The translations under genes were made by a program, and so were the position numbers. DNA of 64,000 bases from an uncultured Clostridia bacterium (GTDB lineage: Bacteria; Bacillota; Clostridia; Oscillospirales; Acutalibacteraceae), in the NCBI GenBank assembly GCA_927362715.1, contig CAKMIX010000002.1:1-64000 (forward strand), read 5' to 3'. The notes beneath the pieces are model-generated. The model made no database searches and was not told where the DNA came from. It was given only the letters and a program-made list of their open reading frames with translations. Each line of letters begins with the position of its first letter. Positions within the stretch are counted from its first letter, which is position 1. Of this stretch, positions 51,507 to 61,783 are shown piece by piece.

Positions 51507-52439
51507 ATGACCAACGTATTCATCGACGGTGCGCAGGGCACGACGGGCTTAAAGATCTTTGACCGTCTCCAAGCGCGCACCGATATTACACTCATCACCC
51601 TGCCCGAAGCGCGCCGCAAGGACGCTGCGGCGCGCAAAGAAGCGTTAAACGCCGCGGACATCGCGTTTTTGTGCCTGCCGGACGCGGCGGCGCGCGAAGC
51701 GGTCGGGCTGATTGAAAATGACAAAACCGTGGTGCTCGACACCTCCACCGCCCACCGCACCGAAGCGGACTGGGCTTACGGCTTCCCGGAGCTTTCGAAG
51801 GCTTTGGAACAAAAGCTGCTTTCCTCTAACCGCATCGCCGTGCCGGGCTGTTATGCAAGCGGCTTCATCGCGCTTGTAAAGCCTTTGGTGGATGCTGGCT
51901 TTGTTCCAGCAGACTTCGGCTTTGCCTGCCATGCCATGTCCGGCTACAGCGGCGCGGGCAAAAAGGGTATTGCGCAGTATGAGGCGGCTGAGCGCGACCC
52001 GCTTTTGGACGCACCGCGCGAATACGCGCTCACCCAAGAGCACAAGCACTTAAAGGAAATGCGCATGATCTCCGGGCTTGCGGTCACACCTATTTTCTGC
52101 CCGTACATCTGCGACTATTTCAGCGGGATGCTCGTGACCGTGCCGCTTTTTGCAAAGGATTTGCAGAGTGGCGCGACGGCCGACGACATCTGCGCGCTTT
52201 ACAAATCGCTTTACCATACGCCCATCGTTTCGTACAAGGACGCGCCCGACGAAGCGGGCTTCCTTTCGGCGGTGGCGCTTGAGGGCTCCGACCGCATGGA
52301 AATTTCGGTGTTCGGCAACGGCGAACGCATTTTGCTCGCCGCACGCTACGACAACCTCGGGAAAGGCGCTTCGGGCGCGGCGCTCGAGTGCATGAACCTG
52401 AAAATGGGGCTTGCCCCCGAATACGGTTTGGAGCTGTAG
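51507..52439 (+). CDS. argC: N-acetyl-gamma-glutamyl-phosphate reductase (short type)
   Basis: A 310-residue ArgC of the shorter type-2 class. The NADP-binding FIDGAQGTTGLKIFDRL lies at the N-terminus, the active-site cysteine in AVPGCYASG, and the histidine region in FACHAMSGYSGAGKKG. It reduces N-acetylglutamyl-phosphate to the semialdehyde in arginine synthesis. Confidence 0.94.
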   Translation: MTNVFIDGAQGTTGLKIFDRLQARTDITLITLPEARRKDAAARKEALNAADIAFLCLPDAAAREAVGLIENDKTVVLDTSTAHRTEADWAYGFPELSKALEQKLLSSNRIAVPGCYASGFIALVKPLVDAGFVPADFGFACHAMSGYSGAGKKGIAQYEAAERDPLLDAPREYALTQEHKHLKEMRMISGLAVTPIFCPYICDYFSGMLVTVPLFAKDLQSGATADDICALYKSLYHTPIVSYKDAPDEAGFLSAVALEGSDRMEISVFGNGERILLAARYDNLGKGASGAALECMNLKMGLAPEYGLEL

Positions 52440-53138
52440 ATGTACGCGCATAAGCGGGAGAAAAAGCCCCGCCAGATGTCCGAATCCCTCCTCGTGGGGC
52501 TGTTGCTCGCCTTTTCCGGCGGGCTGATGGATGCGTATACCTATGTTTTGCGCGATCACGTTTTCGCAAACGCGCAGACGGGCAACATCATTTTGTTCGC
52601 CATTTCCCTGTTTGAGGGCAGTGCCCCGGCGGCTGTGCGCTATTTGCTGCCGATCCTGTCGTTCACACTCGGCGTGCTTTCGGCGCAGGGGGTGCGGCTG
52701 CGCTTCGGCCAGGCAAGATTCCACTGGCGGCAGGGGATGCTGCTTTTCGAGATCGCCGTTTTATTTGTTGTGGCGTTTATCCCGACAACGTACAACCTCC
52801 CCGCGAACTGTATGGTGTCGCTCGTCTGCGGCATCCAGATGCAGAGCTTTCAAAAGATTCGCGGCAACGCGCTCGCTACGACGATGTGCGTCGGCAATTT
52901 GCGCACGGCAACGGGCTACCTTTGCAGCGCGGTATATTCGAAAGACCGTGTACTTTTGAAGCGTGCGGGGCTTTATTACGGCATCATCGCCGTGTTCGCC
53001 CTCGGCGCGGTGTGCGGGAATTTCTTAGTGCGCGCGGTCGGGCAATATGCGATTTTCTTAAGCGTGCTGCTGCTTTGTGCGGCGTTTGCGCTTTTGTTTA
53101 AACGAAAAACGGACAAAGAAGAGAAGGAGAACCCATGA
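52440..53138 (+). CDS. YoaK/DUF1275 family membrane protein
   Basis: A 232-residue membrane protein with six hydrophobic segments, DUF1275 (YoaK) type: LLLAFSGGLMDAYTYVLRDHVFANAQTGNIILFA and CGIQMQSFQKIRGNALATTMCVGNLRTATGYL are family signatures. It starts directly after the argC stop and overlaps the argJ start (ATGA). Function unknown; the tight packing suggests it is expressed with the arg genes. Confidence 0.9.
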   Translation: MYAHKREKKPRQMSESLLVGLLLAFSGGLMDAYTYVLRDHVFANAQTGNIILFAISLFEGSAPAAVRYLLPILSFTLGVLSAQGVRLRFGQARFHWRQGMLLFEIAVLFVVAFIPTTYNLPANCMVSLVCGIQMQSFQKIRGNALATTMCVGNLRTATGYLCSAVYSKDRVLLKRAGLYYGIIAVFALGAVCGNFLVRAVGQYAIFLSVLLLCAAFALLFKRKTDKEEKENP

Positions 53139-54364
53139 GCTTTTCTATCAAGGTCGATATCAACGGCGGCGTCACATCGCCGCAAGGATTCCGGGCGAAC
53201 GGTATCCACTGCGGCATTCGCAAAAATAAGGAAAAAAAGGACTTGATGCTGCTTGTGTCCGATACGCTTTGCGACGCGGCGGCGGTCTATACGCAGAACC
53301 TCGTCTGCGGCGCGCCCATCACGGTCACGCGCGAGCACTTGAAAAACGGCAAGGCGCGCGCGGTCATCTGCAACAGCGGCATCGCCAACACCTGCAATGC
53401 GGACGGTGTGGAAAAAGCTGCCGCCATGTGCGACCTCACATCCCGCTTTACGGGGATCCCCGCTGATGACGTTATCGTCGCGTCCACGGGCGTGATCGGG
53501 CAGCCTATTGACCTTGCGCCGATCGAAAACGGAATGCAGGCGCTCGCAGACGGGCTTTCCGCAGACGGCGCGGACGCGGCGGCGCAGGCGATCATGACGA
53601 CCGATACCGTGCAAAAAAGCATGGCGGTGCGCTTCGAGCTTGACGGCAAGTCCTGCACGATCGGCGCCATGGCAAAGGGCAGCGGCATGATCCACCCGAA
53701 TATGGCGACCATGCTTTCCTTTATCACGACCGATGCGAACATCACGACCGAGATGCTGCAAGAAGCGCTCAATTGGTGCGTGCACCGCAGCTACAATATG
53801 CTTTCGGTCGACGGCGACACCTCTACGAACGATACCGTGGCGATTTTGGCGAACGGGCACTGCGGCAACACGCGCATTGAAACGCAAAACGAGGACTATG
53901 CCAAATTTTGCCGCGCGCTTTTTAAGGTCTGCAATTATATGGTGCGCATGCTTGCGAAAGACGGCGAGGGCGCGACCAAGCTGGTGCTGTGCGAGGTGCA
54001 AAACGCGCCCGACGAGGAGACGGCGCGCACTTGCGCAAAATCCGTGATCCGTTCGCCGCTCGTAAAAACCGCCATGTTCGGTGCGGATGCAAACTGGGGC
54101 AGAGTGCTTTGCGCACTGGGCTATGCGGGCGCTAAGATCGACGTTTCCAAGATCGATGTGTGCTTTTCGTCCGAAAAAGGCGAAATTGCCGTCTGCGAAA
54201 ACGGCGCGGGCACCCCGTTCTCCGAAGAAAAGGCGAAAGAGATCTTACTCGCCGACGAGATCACCATTCTTGTGGACTTGAAGGACGGCGAAGCCCAGGC
54301 CACGGCATACGGCTGTGATCTGACATATGATTACGTCAAGATCAACGGGGATTATCGTACCTGA
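53135..54364 (+). CDS. argJ: bifunctional glutamate N-acetyltransferase/ornithine acetyltransferase
   Basis: A 409-residue ArgJ. The autocleavage site is seen in KGSGMIHPNMATMLSF, where threonine of the alpha/beta junction is the nucleophile. Other landmarks are NSGIANTCNADG, VASTGVIGQ, SVDGDTSTNDT and DANWGRVLCALGYAG. It transfers the acetyl group from N-acetylornithine to glutamate, making the pathway cyclic; argA and argE are thus not needed. Confidence 0.96.
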   Translation: MSFSIKVDINGGVTSPQGFRANGIHCGIRKNKEKKDLMLLVSDTLCDAAAVYTQNLVCGAPITVTREHLKNGKARAVICNSGIANTCNADGVEKAAAMCDLTSRFTGIPADDVIVASTGVIGQPIDLAPIENGMQALADGLSADGADAAAQAIMTTDTVQKSMAVRFELDGKSCTIGAMAKGSGMIHPNMATMLSFITTDANITTEMLQEALNWCVHRSYNMLSVDGDTSTNDTVAILANGHCGNTRIETQNEDYAKFCRALFKVCNYMVRMLAKDGEGATKLVLCEVQNAPDEETARTCAKSVIRSPLVKTAMFGADANWGRVLCALGYAGAKIDVSKIDVCFSSEKGEIAVCENGAGTPFSEEKAKEILLADEITILVDLKDGEAQATAYGCDLTYDYVKINGDYRT

Positions 54365-54404
54365 TTCCCAATCACGGTGCAGCTTGCCGAAAGTAAGGTG
54401 CATA

Positions 54405-54569
54405 TAAAAGTTTTCGTCCACCTTTTACAAAAGGTGGCGGGGTCGAGGGGCGGCGTCCCTCGTCGCGTCCCGCAGGACGCGAAACCCTTTTCTGTGGAAA
54501 AGCGCAGGAGAGGACGTCAAATCGTCCTGCGGACGGTTTGACGCGGAGAACCCTCGCCGGGGGTTCTCC
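54405..54569 (+). repeat. multi-hairpin intergenic repeat, copy B
   Basis: The 287-bp argJ-argB gap holds this second copy of the 30881-31044 repeat. Hairpins: 54418-54437 (CCACCTTTT, AC, AAAAGGTGG), 54465-54480 (GCGTCC, CGCA, GGACGC), 54515-54543 (13-bp stem with one T-G pair) and 54545-54569 (9-bp stem). Relative to copy A, stem changes are compensated on both strands. Confidence 0.8.
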
Positions 54570-54651
54570 GATGCGGCGATTTACGCCGCATTTGCTGAAA
54601 AATAAACCATTTCCGCAAGGAAAGAAAGAAAACGGCAATACGGAGGCTTTC

Positions 54652-55521
54652 ATGGACATTTCAAAAATTTCCCACGCGGACCGTTCCGAGGTGCTGGTGC
54701 AGGCGCTGCCCTATATCCAGACCTACAACGGCAAGACCGTGGTGATCAAATACGGCGGCAACGCTATGGTCAATGAAGAATTGCAGGATGCGGTCATGAC
54801 CGACATCGTACTGCTGCGCTCGGTGGGCGTGCATGTGGTGCTCGTCCACGGCGGCGGGCCCGAAATTTCGGAAATGCTGAAAAAGATCGGCAAAGAAAGC
54901 CGCTTTGTCGGCGGGCTGCGCTATACGGACGAAGAGACGATGGACATAGTGCAAATGGTGCTTGCGGGCAAGGTCAACAAGCACCTTGTGCAGCTTCTGA
55001 CGCTGCACGGCGGTAAGGCGATCGGGCTTTGCGGGCTTGACGGCGACCTTCTGCAGGCGGTGCGGCACAAGGCGGACGGCGACATCGGCTTTGTCGGCGA
55101 TATCGACCGCGTGAACACCGGGATCCTGACCGATATGCTTGAGGGCGGCTATATCCCCGTTGTCTCCTCCGTTGCGGGCGGCGAAAACGGTGCGGTCTAC
55201 AATATCAATGCCGACACGGCAGCCGCACAGATCGCGGCGTGCCTGCATGCCGAAAAGCTGCTTTTGATGACCGACATCCCGGGGCTGCTGCGCGACAAGG
55301 ATGACCCCTCGACCCTTATCCCCGAGGTCAAAGTGTCCGAGATCCCCGCGCTTAAAGCACAGGGGATCATCTCGGGCGGCATGATCCCGAAGATCGACTG
55401 CTGTGTTGAGGCGGTGCGCCGCGGGGTGAAGCACACAAATATCATCGACGGCCGTGTGCCGCACGCGATTTTAATGGAGCTGTTCTCCGACGCGGGCTTC
55501 GGCACGATGTTTTCAGCATAA
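54652..55521 (+). CDS. argB: acetylglutamate kinase
   Basis: A 289-residue amino-acid kinase. Motifs are TVVIKYGGNAM near residue 26, VLVHGGGPEIS, GLCGLDGDLL, and NINADTAAAQIAA. It phosphorylates N-acetylglutamate and is usually feedback-inhibited by arginine in cyclic pathways. The ATG at 54652 follows ACGGAGG; the upstream frame from 54538 crosses repeat B and is not supported. Confidence 0.97.
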   Translation: MDISKISHADRSEVLVQALPYIQTYNGKTVVIKYGGNAMVNEELQDAVMTDIVLLRSVGVHVVLVHGGGPEISEMLKKIGKESRFVGGLRYTDEETMDIVQMVLAGKVNKHLVQLLTLHGGKAIGLCGLDGDLLQAVRHKADGDIGFVGDIDRVNTGILTDMLEGGYIPVVSSVAGGENGAVYNINADTAAAQIAACLHAEKLLLMTDIPGLLRDKDDPSTLIPEVKVSEIPALKAQGIISGGMIPKIDCCVEAVRRGVKHTNIIDGRVPHAILMELFSDAGFGTMFSA

Positions 55522-55540
55522 AGTATAAGGAATGAGTCCT

Positions 55541-56716
55541 ATGACGTTTGAAGAGATCAAACAAACCGCAGACACCTATTTGATGCCGACCTACGCACAT
55601 TTCCCCGTCGCGCTCGAACGCGGCGAAAACGCGACGTATTATGACGTTGACGGTAAGCCGTATATCGATTTTACCGCGGGTATCGGCGTCAATATCTTCG
55701 GCACGAATGACGAAAAATGGAAATCGGCTGTTAAAGCACAGCTCGACAAGCTCCAGCACACGTCGAATCTGTATTATAACGAGACCGTAGCGCGCGCCGC
55801 AAAACTGCTTTGTGAGAAATCGGGCTTTTCGAAGGTGCTGTTCTGCAATTCCGGCGCGGAGGCGAATGAGTGCGCTATCAAGCTCGCACGCAAATACAGC
55901 TTTGACCGCTTCGGCGAGGGGCGCAGCACCATCGTGAGCCTGCAAAACTCCTTCCACGGGCGCACCATCGCCACCATCACCGCCACGGGGCAGGCGCATT
56001 ACCACGAATATTTCATGCCGTTTTTGCAGGGTTTCCGCTATGCGGATGCGGGCAAAATCGAGCAGTTGGAAGAACTGGTCTCCGACGGCACGGTCTGTGC
56101 CGTGCTTTTGGAGGTCATTCAAGGCGAAGGCGGTGTTGTGCCGCTTCCCGACGAATATTTGCGTGCCGTGCGCGCGCTTTGCGACCGGCACGACCTGCTT
56201 TTGATGATCGACGAGGTGCAGACCGGGATCGGCAGGACGGGCAGCCTGTTTGCGTTCCAAAACGCAGGAATCACGCCCGACGTTGTCACCTGTGCAAAGG
56301 GCATCGGCGGGGGGCTGCCGATGGGGGCGTGCCTTTGCGCCGAAAAGCTGGGCAACACCCTCACCGCAGGGACGCACGGCACGACGTTCGGCGGCAATCC
56401 TGTTGCCTGCGCCGGGTCGATCGAGATCTTGAACCGTCTGGACGACGAATTCTTGCAATCCGTGCGCGAAAAGGGCGACTACATCCGTGAAAAGGTTTCA
56501 ACCTTTACGGGCGTAAAGTCCGTACACGGCGCGGGCCTGATGCTCGGCATCGACCTGACCGAGAAAAAAGCCGGCGAAGTGGCGGCGCGCTGCTGCGAAA
56601 AAGGACTGTTGATCCTGACCGCCAAAGCGGCGCTGCGCATGCTGCCGCCGCTGACCATCACCTATGACGAGATCGATAAGGGACTCGGCATTCTTGCCGA
56701 CGTACTTTCCGAATAA
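55541..56716 (+). CDS. argD: acetylornithine aminotransferase
   Basis: A 391-residue PLP transaminase. Landmarks are FTAGIGVNIFG, FCNSGAEANECAIKLARKYS, SFHGRTIATITATG, DEVQTGIGRTG and the PLP lysine in VTCAKGIGGGLPMGA. It makes N-acetylornithine. Two ATG codons compete; the one at 55541 lies nine bases from AAGGA and is preferred to the one at 55532, which abuts it. Confidence 0.95.
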   Translation: MTFEEIKQTADTYLMPTYAHFPVALERGENATYYDVDGKPYIDFTAGIGVNIFGTNDEKWKSAVKAQLDKLQHTSNLYYNETVARAAKLLCEKSGFSKVLFCNSGAEANECAIKLARKYSFDRFGEGRSTIVSLQNSFHGRTIATITATGQAHYHEYFMPFLQGFRYADAGKIEQLEELVSDGTVCAVLLEVIQGEGGVVPLPDEYLRAVRALCDRHDLLLMIDEVQTGIGRTGSLFAFQNAGITPDVVTCAKGIGGGLPMGACLCAEKLGNTLTAGTHGTTFGGNPVACAGSIEILNRLDDEFLQSVREKGDYIREKVSTFTGVKSVHGAGLMLGIDLTEKKAGEVAARCCEKGLLILTAKAALRMLPPLTITYDEIDKGLGILADVLSE

Positions 56717-56729
56717 AGGAGAAAAGCAT

Positions 56730-57638
56730 ATGAAACATCTGTTGAGCCTGCTGACCACCACCCCGCAGGAGATCGAGGACCTTTTGAACCTCGCTGATCA
56801 GCTCAAGTACGAAAACAAGCACGGCATCTCGCACCACCGCTTAAAAGGGCAGACGCTCGGGATGATCTTTCAGAAATCCTCCACGCGCACGCGCGTTTCG
56901 TTTGAAACGGGCATGTACCAGCTCGGCGGGCAGGCGCTGTTTCTGTCGAGCCGTGATCTGCAGATCGGGCGCGGCGAGCCGGTCGAAGACACCGCGCGTG
57001 TGCTCTCGCGCTATCTCGACGGTATCATGATCCGTACATTCGCACAAAGCGAGGTGGAAGCACTCGCCAAATACGGCAGCATCCCGATCATCAACGGGCT
57101 TACGGATTTTTGCCATCCCTGCCAGGTGCTTGCAGACCTCCTGACCGTCCGCGAACACAAGGGACATCTCGACGGCCTTAAAATGTGCTATATCGGCGAC
57201 GGCAACAACATGGCAAATTCTCTGATCGTCGGCGGTTTGAAAACGGGTATGCGCGTTTCCGTCGCGTGCCCCGAGGGGTATGACCCCGACAAACAGGTTT
57301 TGGATTTTGCAAAATCCTATCAAGGCTTCCAGCTTTACAGAGACCCCGTGCAGGCGGCAGCCGGCGCGGACGTGATCTTCACTGACGTTTGGGCATCCAT
57401 GGGGCAGGAGGACGAGGCTGCTGCGCGCCGCAAGGTGTTTGAGGGCGTGTACCAGGTCAATAAGAAGCTGCTTTCCGCCGCGAACAGCGGCTGCATGGTG
57501 CAGCACTGCCTGCCTGCGCACCGCGGCGAGGAGATCACCGCCGACGTGTTTGAAGCGCACGCCGATGAAATTTTCGACGAGGCGGAAAACCGCCTGCATG
57601 CGCAAAAGGCGGTCATGGTCACGCTTATGGAGCGGTAA
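56730..57638 (+). CDS. argF: ornithine carbamoyltransferase
   Basis: A 302-residue OTCase with the carbamoyl-phosphate site SSTRTRVSFETGM, the FCHPCQVLADLLT segment, and the ornithine-binding HCLPAHRGEEI. It makes citrulline from ornithine and carbamoyl phosphate. Start at 56730 after AAAGGAG; the frame opening at 56664 lies inside argD. Last arginine gene of the cluster. Confidence 0.96.
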   Translation: MKHLLSLLTTTPQEIEDLLNLADQLKYENKHGISHHRLKGQTLGMIFQKSSTRTRVSFETGMYQLGGQALFLSSRDLQIGRGEPVEDTARVLSRYLDGIMIRTFAQSEVEALAKYGSIPIINGLTDFCHPCQVLADLLTVREHKGHLDGLKMCYIGDGNNMANSLIVGGLKTGMRVSVACPEGYDPDKQVLDFAKSYQGFQLYRDPVQAAAGADVIFTDVWASMGQEDEAAARRKVFEGVYQVNKKLLSAANSGCMVQHCLPAHRGEEITADVFEAHADEIFDEAENRLHAQKAVMVTLMER

Positions 57639-57640
57639 AC

Positions 57641-58438
57641 ATGCAAATGCAGTTTGCAGGCGTCGACCACGGCAAAGCGTTCGACTGGGGCGAAACGTCG
57701 GCAGAATACGCACAGTACCGCGATATTTATCCGCCCGTATTTTATAAGCGTGCTTTTTTAGACGCAGGCATAGGCGCTGCGGGGCAGACCTGCCTTGATC
57801 TCGGCACGGGGACGGGCGTTTTGCCGCGTGTTATGGCTTCATACGGTGCGAAATGGTACGGCGCGGATATTACGGGACAGCAGATCCTGTATGCGCGCAA
57901 ACTTGCCGCAAAGCAGGGACTTACGATCGAATTTTCCGTTGCGTCTGCCGAAGATACGGGCTTTTCCGACGGGATGTTCGATGTCGTCACCGCCTGCCAG
58001 TGCTTCGGGTATTTCGACAAAAGCCGCGCCTTGCCGGAGATTTTCCGTATCCTAAAGCCGCATGGGCATTTTCTGGTTTTGTATATGGCGTGGCTGCCGC
58101 AGGAAAGCGAGATCGCCCGAAAAAGCGAACAGCTTGTGCTGCAATTCAATCCCGCATGGAGCGGCGGCGGATTTCAGCGCAAAACGGAAACGCCGCCCGT
58201 GTGGGCGAAGCCCTGTTTTGACTGTGTACGCTGTGAGAGCTTTGCGGCGGACGTTCCCTTTACCCGTGAAACGTGGGACGGGCGCATGTACGCCTGCCGC
58301 GGTATCGGTGCCGCATCGCTGCCCGAAGCAAAGAAAGCAGAATTTCGCAAAGCGCACCGGGAAATGCTGCGAGCGTTCCCGGAGGTCTTTACCGTCCCGC
58401 ATTGGATCTCTATATTGGACTTTGTGAAAAAAGCATAA
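57641..58438 (+). CDS. SAM-dependent methyltransferase
   Basis: A 265-residue class I methyltransferase. The SAM-binding motif I is CLDLGTGTGVLPRVMA, motif II GADITGQQILYARKLA, and motif III SAEDTGFSDGMFDVVTACQCFGYFD. Family resembles UbiE/methyltransferase-11. The ATG is two bases after argF, so it is co-transcribed; substrate unknown. Confidence 0.9.
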   Translation: MQMQFAGVDHGKAFDWGETSAEYAQYRDIYPPVFYKRAFLDAGIGAAGQTCLDLGTGTGVLPRVMASYGAKWYGADITGQQILYARKLAAKQGLTIEFSVASAEDTGFSDGMFDVVTACQCFGYFDKSRALPEIFRILKPHGHFLVLYMAWLPQESEIARKSEQLVLQFNPAWSGGGFQRKTETPPVWAKPCFDCVRCESFAADVPFTRETWDGRMYACRGIGAASLPEAKKAEFRKAHREMLRAFPEVFTVPHWISILDFVKKA

Positions 58439-58454
58439 ATAGCCGGAATAGCTA

Positions 58455-58492
58455 AAAAATTGTACCCCGCACGACAAGCTCGTGCGGGGTAC
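58455..58492 (-). terminator. terminator between convergent genes
   Basis: A 13-bp perfect stem (58462-58474 with 58480-58492), loop CAAGC, and a T-rich run AATTTTTTAG on the minus strand. It mainly ends the membrane protein gene at 58518. Confidence 0.88.
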
Positions 58493-58517
58493 AGATGTTT
58501 TGCGTCCGTTTTTACGT

Positions 58518-59138
58518 TTATTCGGCTTTGCGGGAAAAATACCGAATCATCAGGCAGGCGAGTATGATTGCGAGCACGCCGAACAGCAAATGCAGTGCGT
58601 TGAACAGCGCGAAAAACGATACGGAGCTGTCCCCAACCAGAAACGCGGAAATAAGGCTCAGCAGGGCTTGAGGAAGCTCAATAATGGATTGCGCACCAAC
58701 AAAAATCAGAAGAAACCCAAGCGCTTTCCGAAAGCGTTTGTAGGCGATCAGCCCGGCGAAGAAGCTTATTGCCAGTGTCAAAAAGATGCTGACTGCGGAT
58801 TGCAGCCACGGTATTATGTTGACCGAAAATGAATTGTACCCCTGTGTGTTTACAACATAGTTGTTATACAGTATGTTGATGACCGACTGCGCAATGCTCG
58901 ATAGGATAAACGCCACGACCATCATAACGTATGGTAAAGCGCGCGACTGTGCTTTTTGCGGCGCGGGAGGAACGGCGTTCACGGGCGGGACAACAGGTGC
59001 AGCCGTTGCGGGCGCCACAGGAGGAGAGACCGGCGCTTTGGCAGCCGGGGCGGGTGCTGCCTCCGGCGCTGCGGCGGCAGCTTCCGGCTTCGATGTTTCC
59101 TGCACATTCTTCGGAACCCCTTGTTCGAACTCTTTCAT
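58518..59138 (-). CDS. Ala/Pro-rich membrane protein
   Basis: A 206-residue protein. A cytoplasmic head (about 1-65) consists largely of A and P (AAAAAPEAAPAPAAK, PATAAPVVPPV), and four hydrophobic helices follow (about 70-92, 108-130, 138-158, 172-195). No family recognised. AAGGGG precedes the ATG. It is divergent from an HTH regulator and shares its palindromic operators, so that regulator likely controls it. Confidence 0.78.
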   Translation of the reverse strand: MKEFEQGVPKNVQETSKPEAAAAAPEAAPAPAAKAPVSPPVAPATAAPVVPPVNAVPPAPQKAQSRALPYVMMVVAFILSSIAQSVINILYNNYVVNTQGYNSFSVNIIPWLQSAVSIFLTLAISFFAGLIAYKRFRKALGFLLIFVGAQSIIELPQALLSLISAFLVGDSSVSFFALFNALHLLFGVLAIILACLMIRYFSRKAE

Positions 59139-59160
59139 AAAAATACCCCTTCATTTTATT

Positions 59161-59233
59161 TTGCACCTGTATAAGTGCAAATATAGTATAACATACTTAC
59201 AATAAAGTCAACAACTGCACTTATATAGGTGCA
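59161..59233. promoter_or_regulatory. paired palindromic operators of the HTH/membrane-protein pair
   Basis: Two closely similar palindromes: TTGCAC-CTGTATAA-GTGCAA at 59161-59180 and TGCAC-TTATATAG-GTGCA at 59216-59233, one the near reverse complement of the other, centres 54 bp apart. A minus-strand promoter (TTGACT, plus 59206-59211; TACTAT or TATACT about 17 or 15 bp further) lies between them. Confidence 0.8.
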
Positions 59234-59248
59234 TTCTAAGGCGGTAGC

Positions 59249-59485
59249 ATGAACGCGGAATACGAAAAGATCTTCGGGCAGAATATCAGGCGGCTGCGGG
59301 AAAGCCGGCACATGACGCAGGAGCAGCTTGCCGTAAAGCTCCAGCTTAACGGCTGCGATATGACCAGAAGCGCCCTTGCTAAGATCGAGGTGGGGCAGCG
59401 GCATGTCTATCCCGACGAAATCAGGCTGCTCAAAGAATTGCTCGGTGCGAGCTTTGAGGAATTGTTTTATACACCGCAGAGGTAA
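59249..59485 (+). CDS. HTH XRE-family regulator
   Basis: A 78-residue Cro/CI-like protein: FGQNIRRLRESRHMTQEQLAVKLQLNGCDMTRSALAKIEVGQRHVYPDEIRLLKELLGASFEELF is a full HTH domain with nothing else. It lies 110 bp from the divergent Ala/Pro-rich membrane protein, with two palindromes in between that are the obvious operators. No strong AGGAGG; GGCGG lies before the ATG. Confidence 0.88.
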   Translation: MNAEYEKIFGQNIRRLRESRHMTQEQLAVKLQLNGCDMTRSALAKIEVGQRHVYPDEIRLLKELLGASFEELFYTPQR

Positions 59486-59539
59486 CGCGCTGTTTCCCGC
59501 TGAGCGTGGACATTGGCGCCATAGCGGAAAAGCGATATT

Positions 59540-59580
59540 AAAACCCCCGAAAGGCTTTGTAACCTTTCGGGGGTTTTATT
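59540..59580. terminator. bidirectional terminator
   Basis: AAAACCCCCGAAAGG pairs with CCTTTCGGGGGTTTT (59540-59554, 59563-59577), loop of eight bases, with T runs on both strands. It ends the HTH gene and groEL. Confidence 0.92.
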
Positions 59581-59601
59581 TCAGGTGTGTCGGCGTTTGG
59601 C

Positions 59602-61581
<1,980 letters not shown>

Positions 61582-61608
61582 TTAGCACTCGAACTTCCTG
61601 AGTGCTAA
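61582..61608. promoter_or_regulatory. CIRCE operator (HrcA)
   Basis: Perfect TTAGCACTC, nine-base spacer, GAGTGCTAA, immediately upstream of groES on the minus strand. Confidence 0.97.
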
Positions 61609-61613
61609 ATTCT

Positions 61614-61641
61614 ATTTTAACCATTATTTAGAAAAAATCAA
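61614..61641 (-). promoter_or_regulatory. groESL promoter
   Basis: On the minus strand TTGATT (plus 61636-61641) and TAAAAT (plus 61614-61619), spacer 16 bp, directly before CIRCE. Confidence 0.75.
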
Positions 61642-61768
61642 CCCCTTTTTTGAAAGTTCACAAAATTGTCATAATTTCCGCTTTTTATATGCGCACCGCC
61701 GCACGCTTTTGACAAAGTTCCGGTTTTGATTTTGTCTGTTTCATCTATATACAAAAAGGCAAAGCGTA

Positions 61769-61777
61769 TGCTACAAT
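61769..61777 (+). promoter_or_regulatory. extended -10 promoter before the structured element
   Basis: TGCTACAAT is an extended -10 element (TG-n-TACAAT). No good -35 lies 17 bp upstream, as is common for extended -10 promoters. Transcription would begin near 61784. Confidence 0.5.
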
Positions 61778-61783
61778 AAAACT

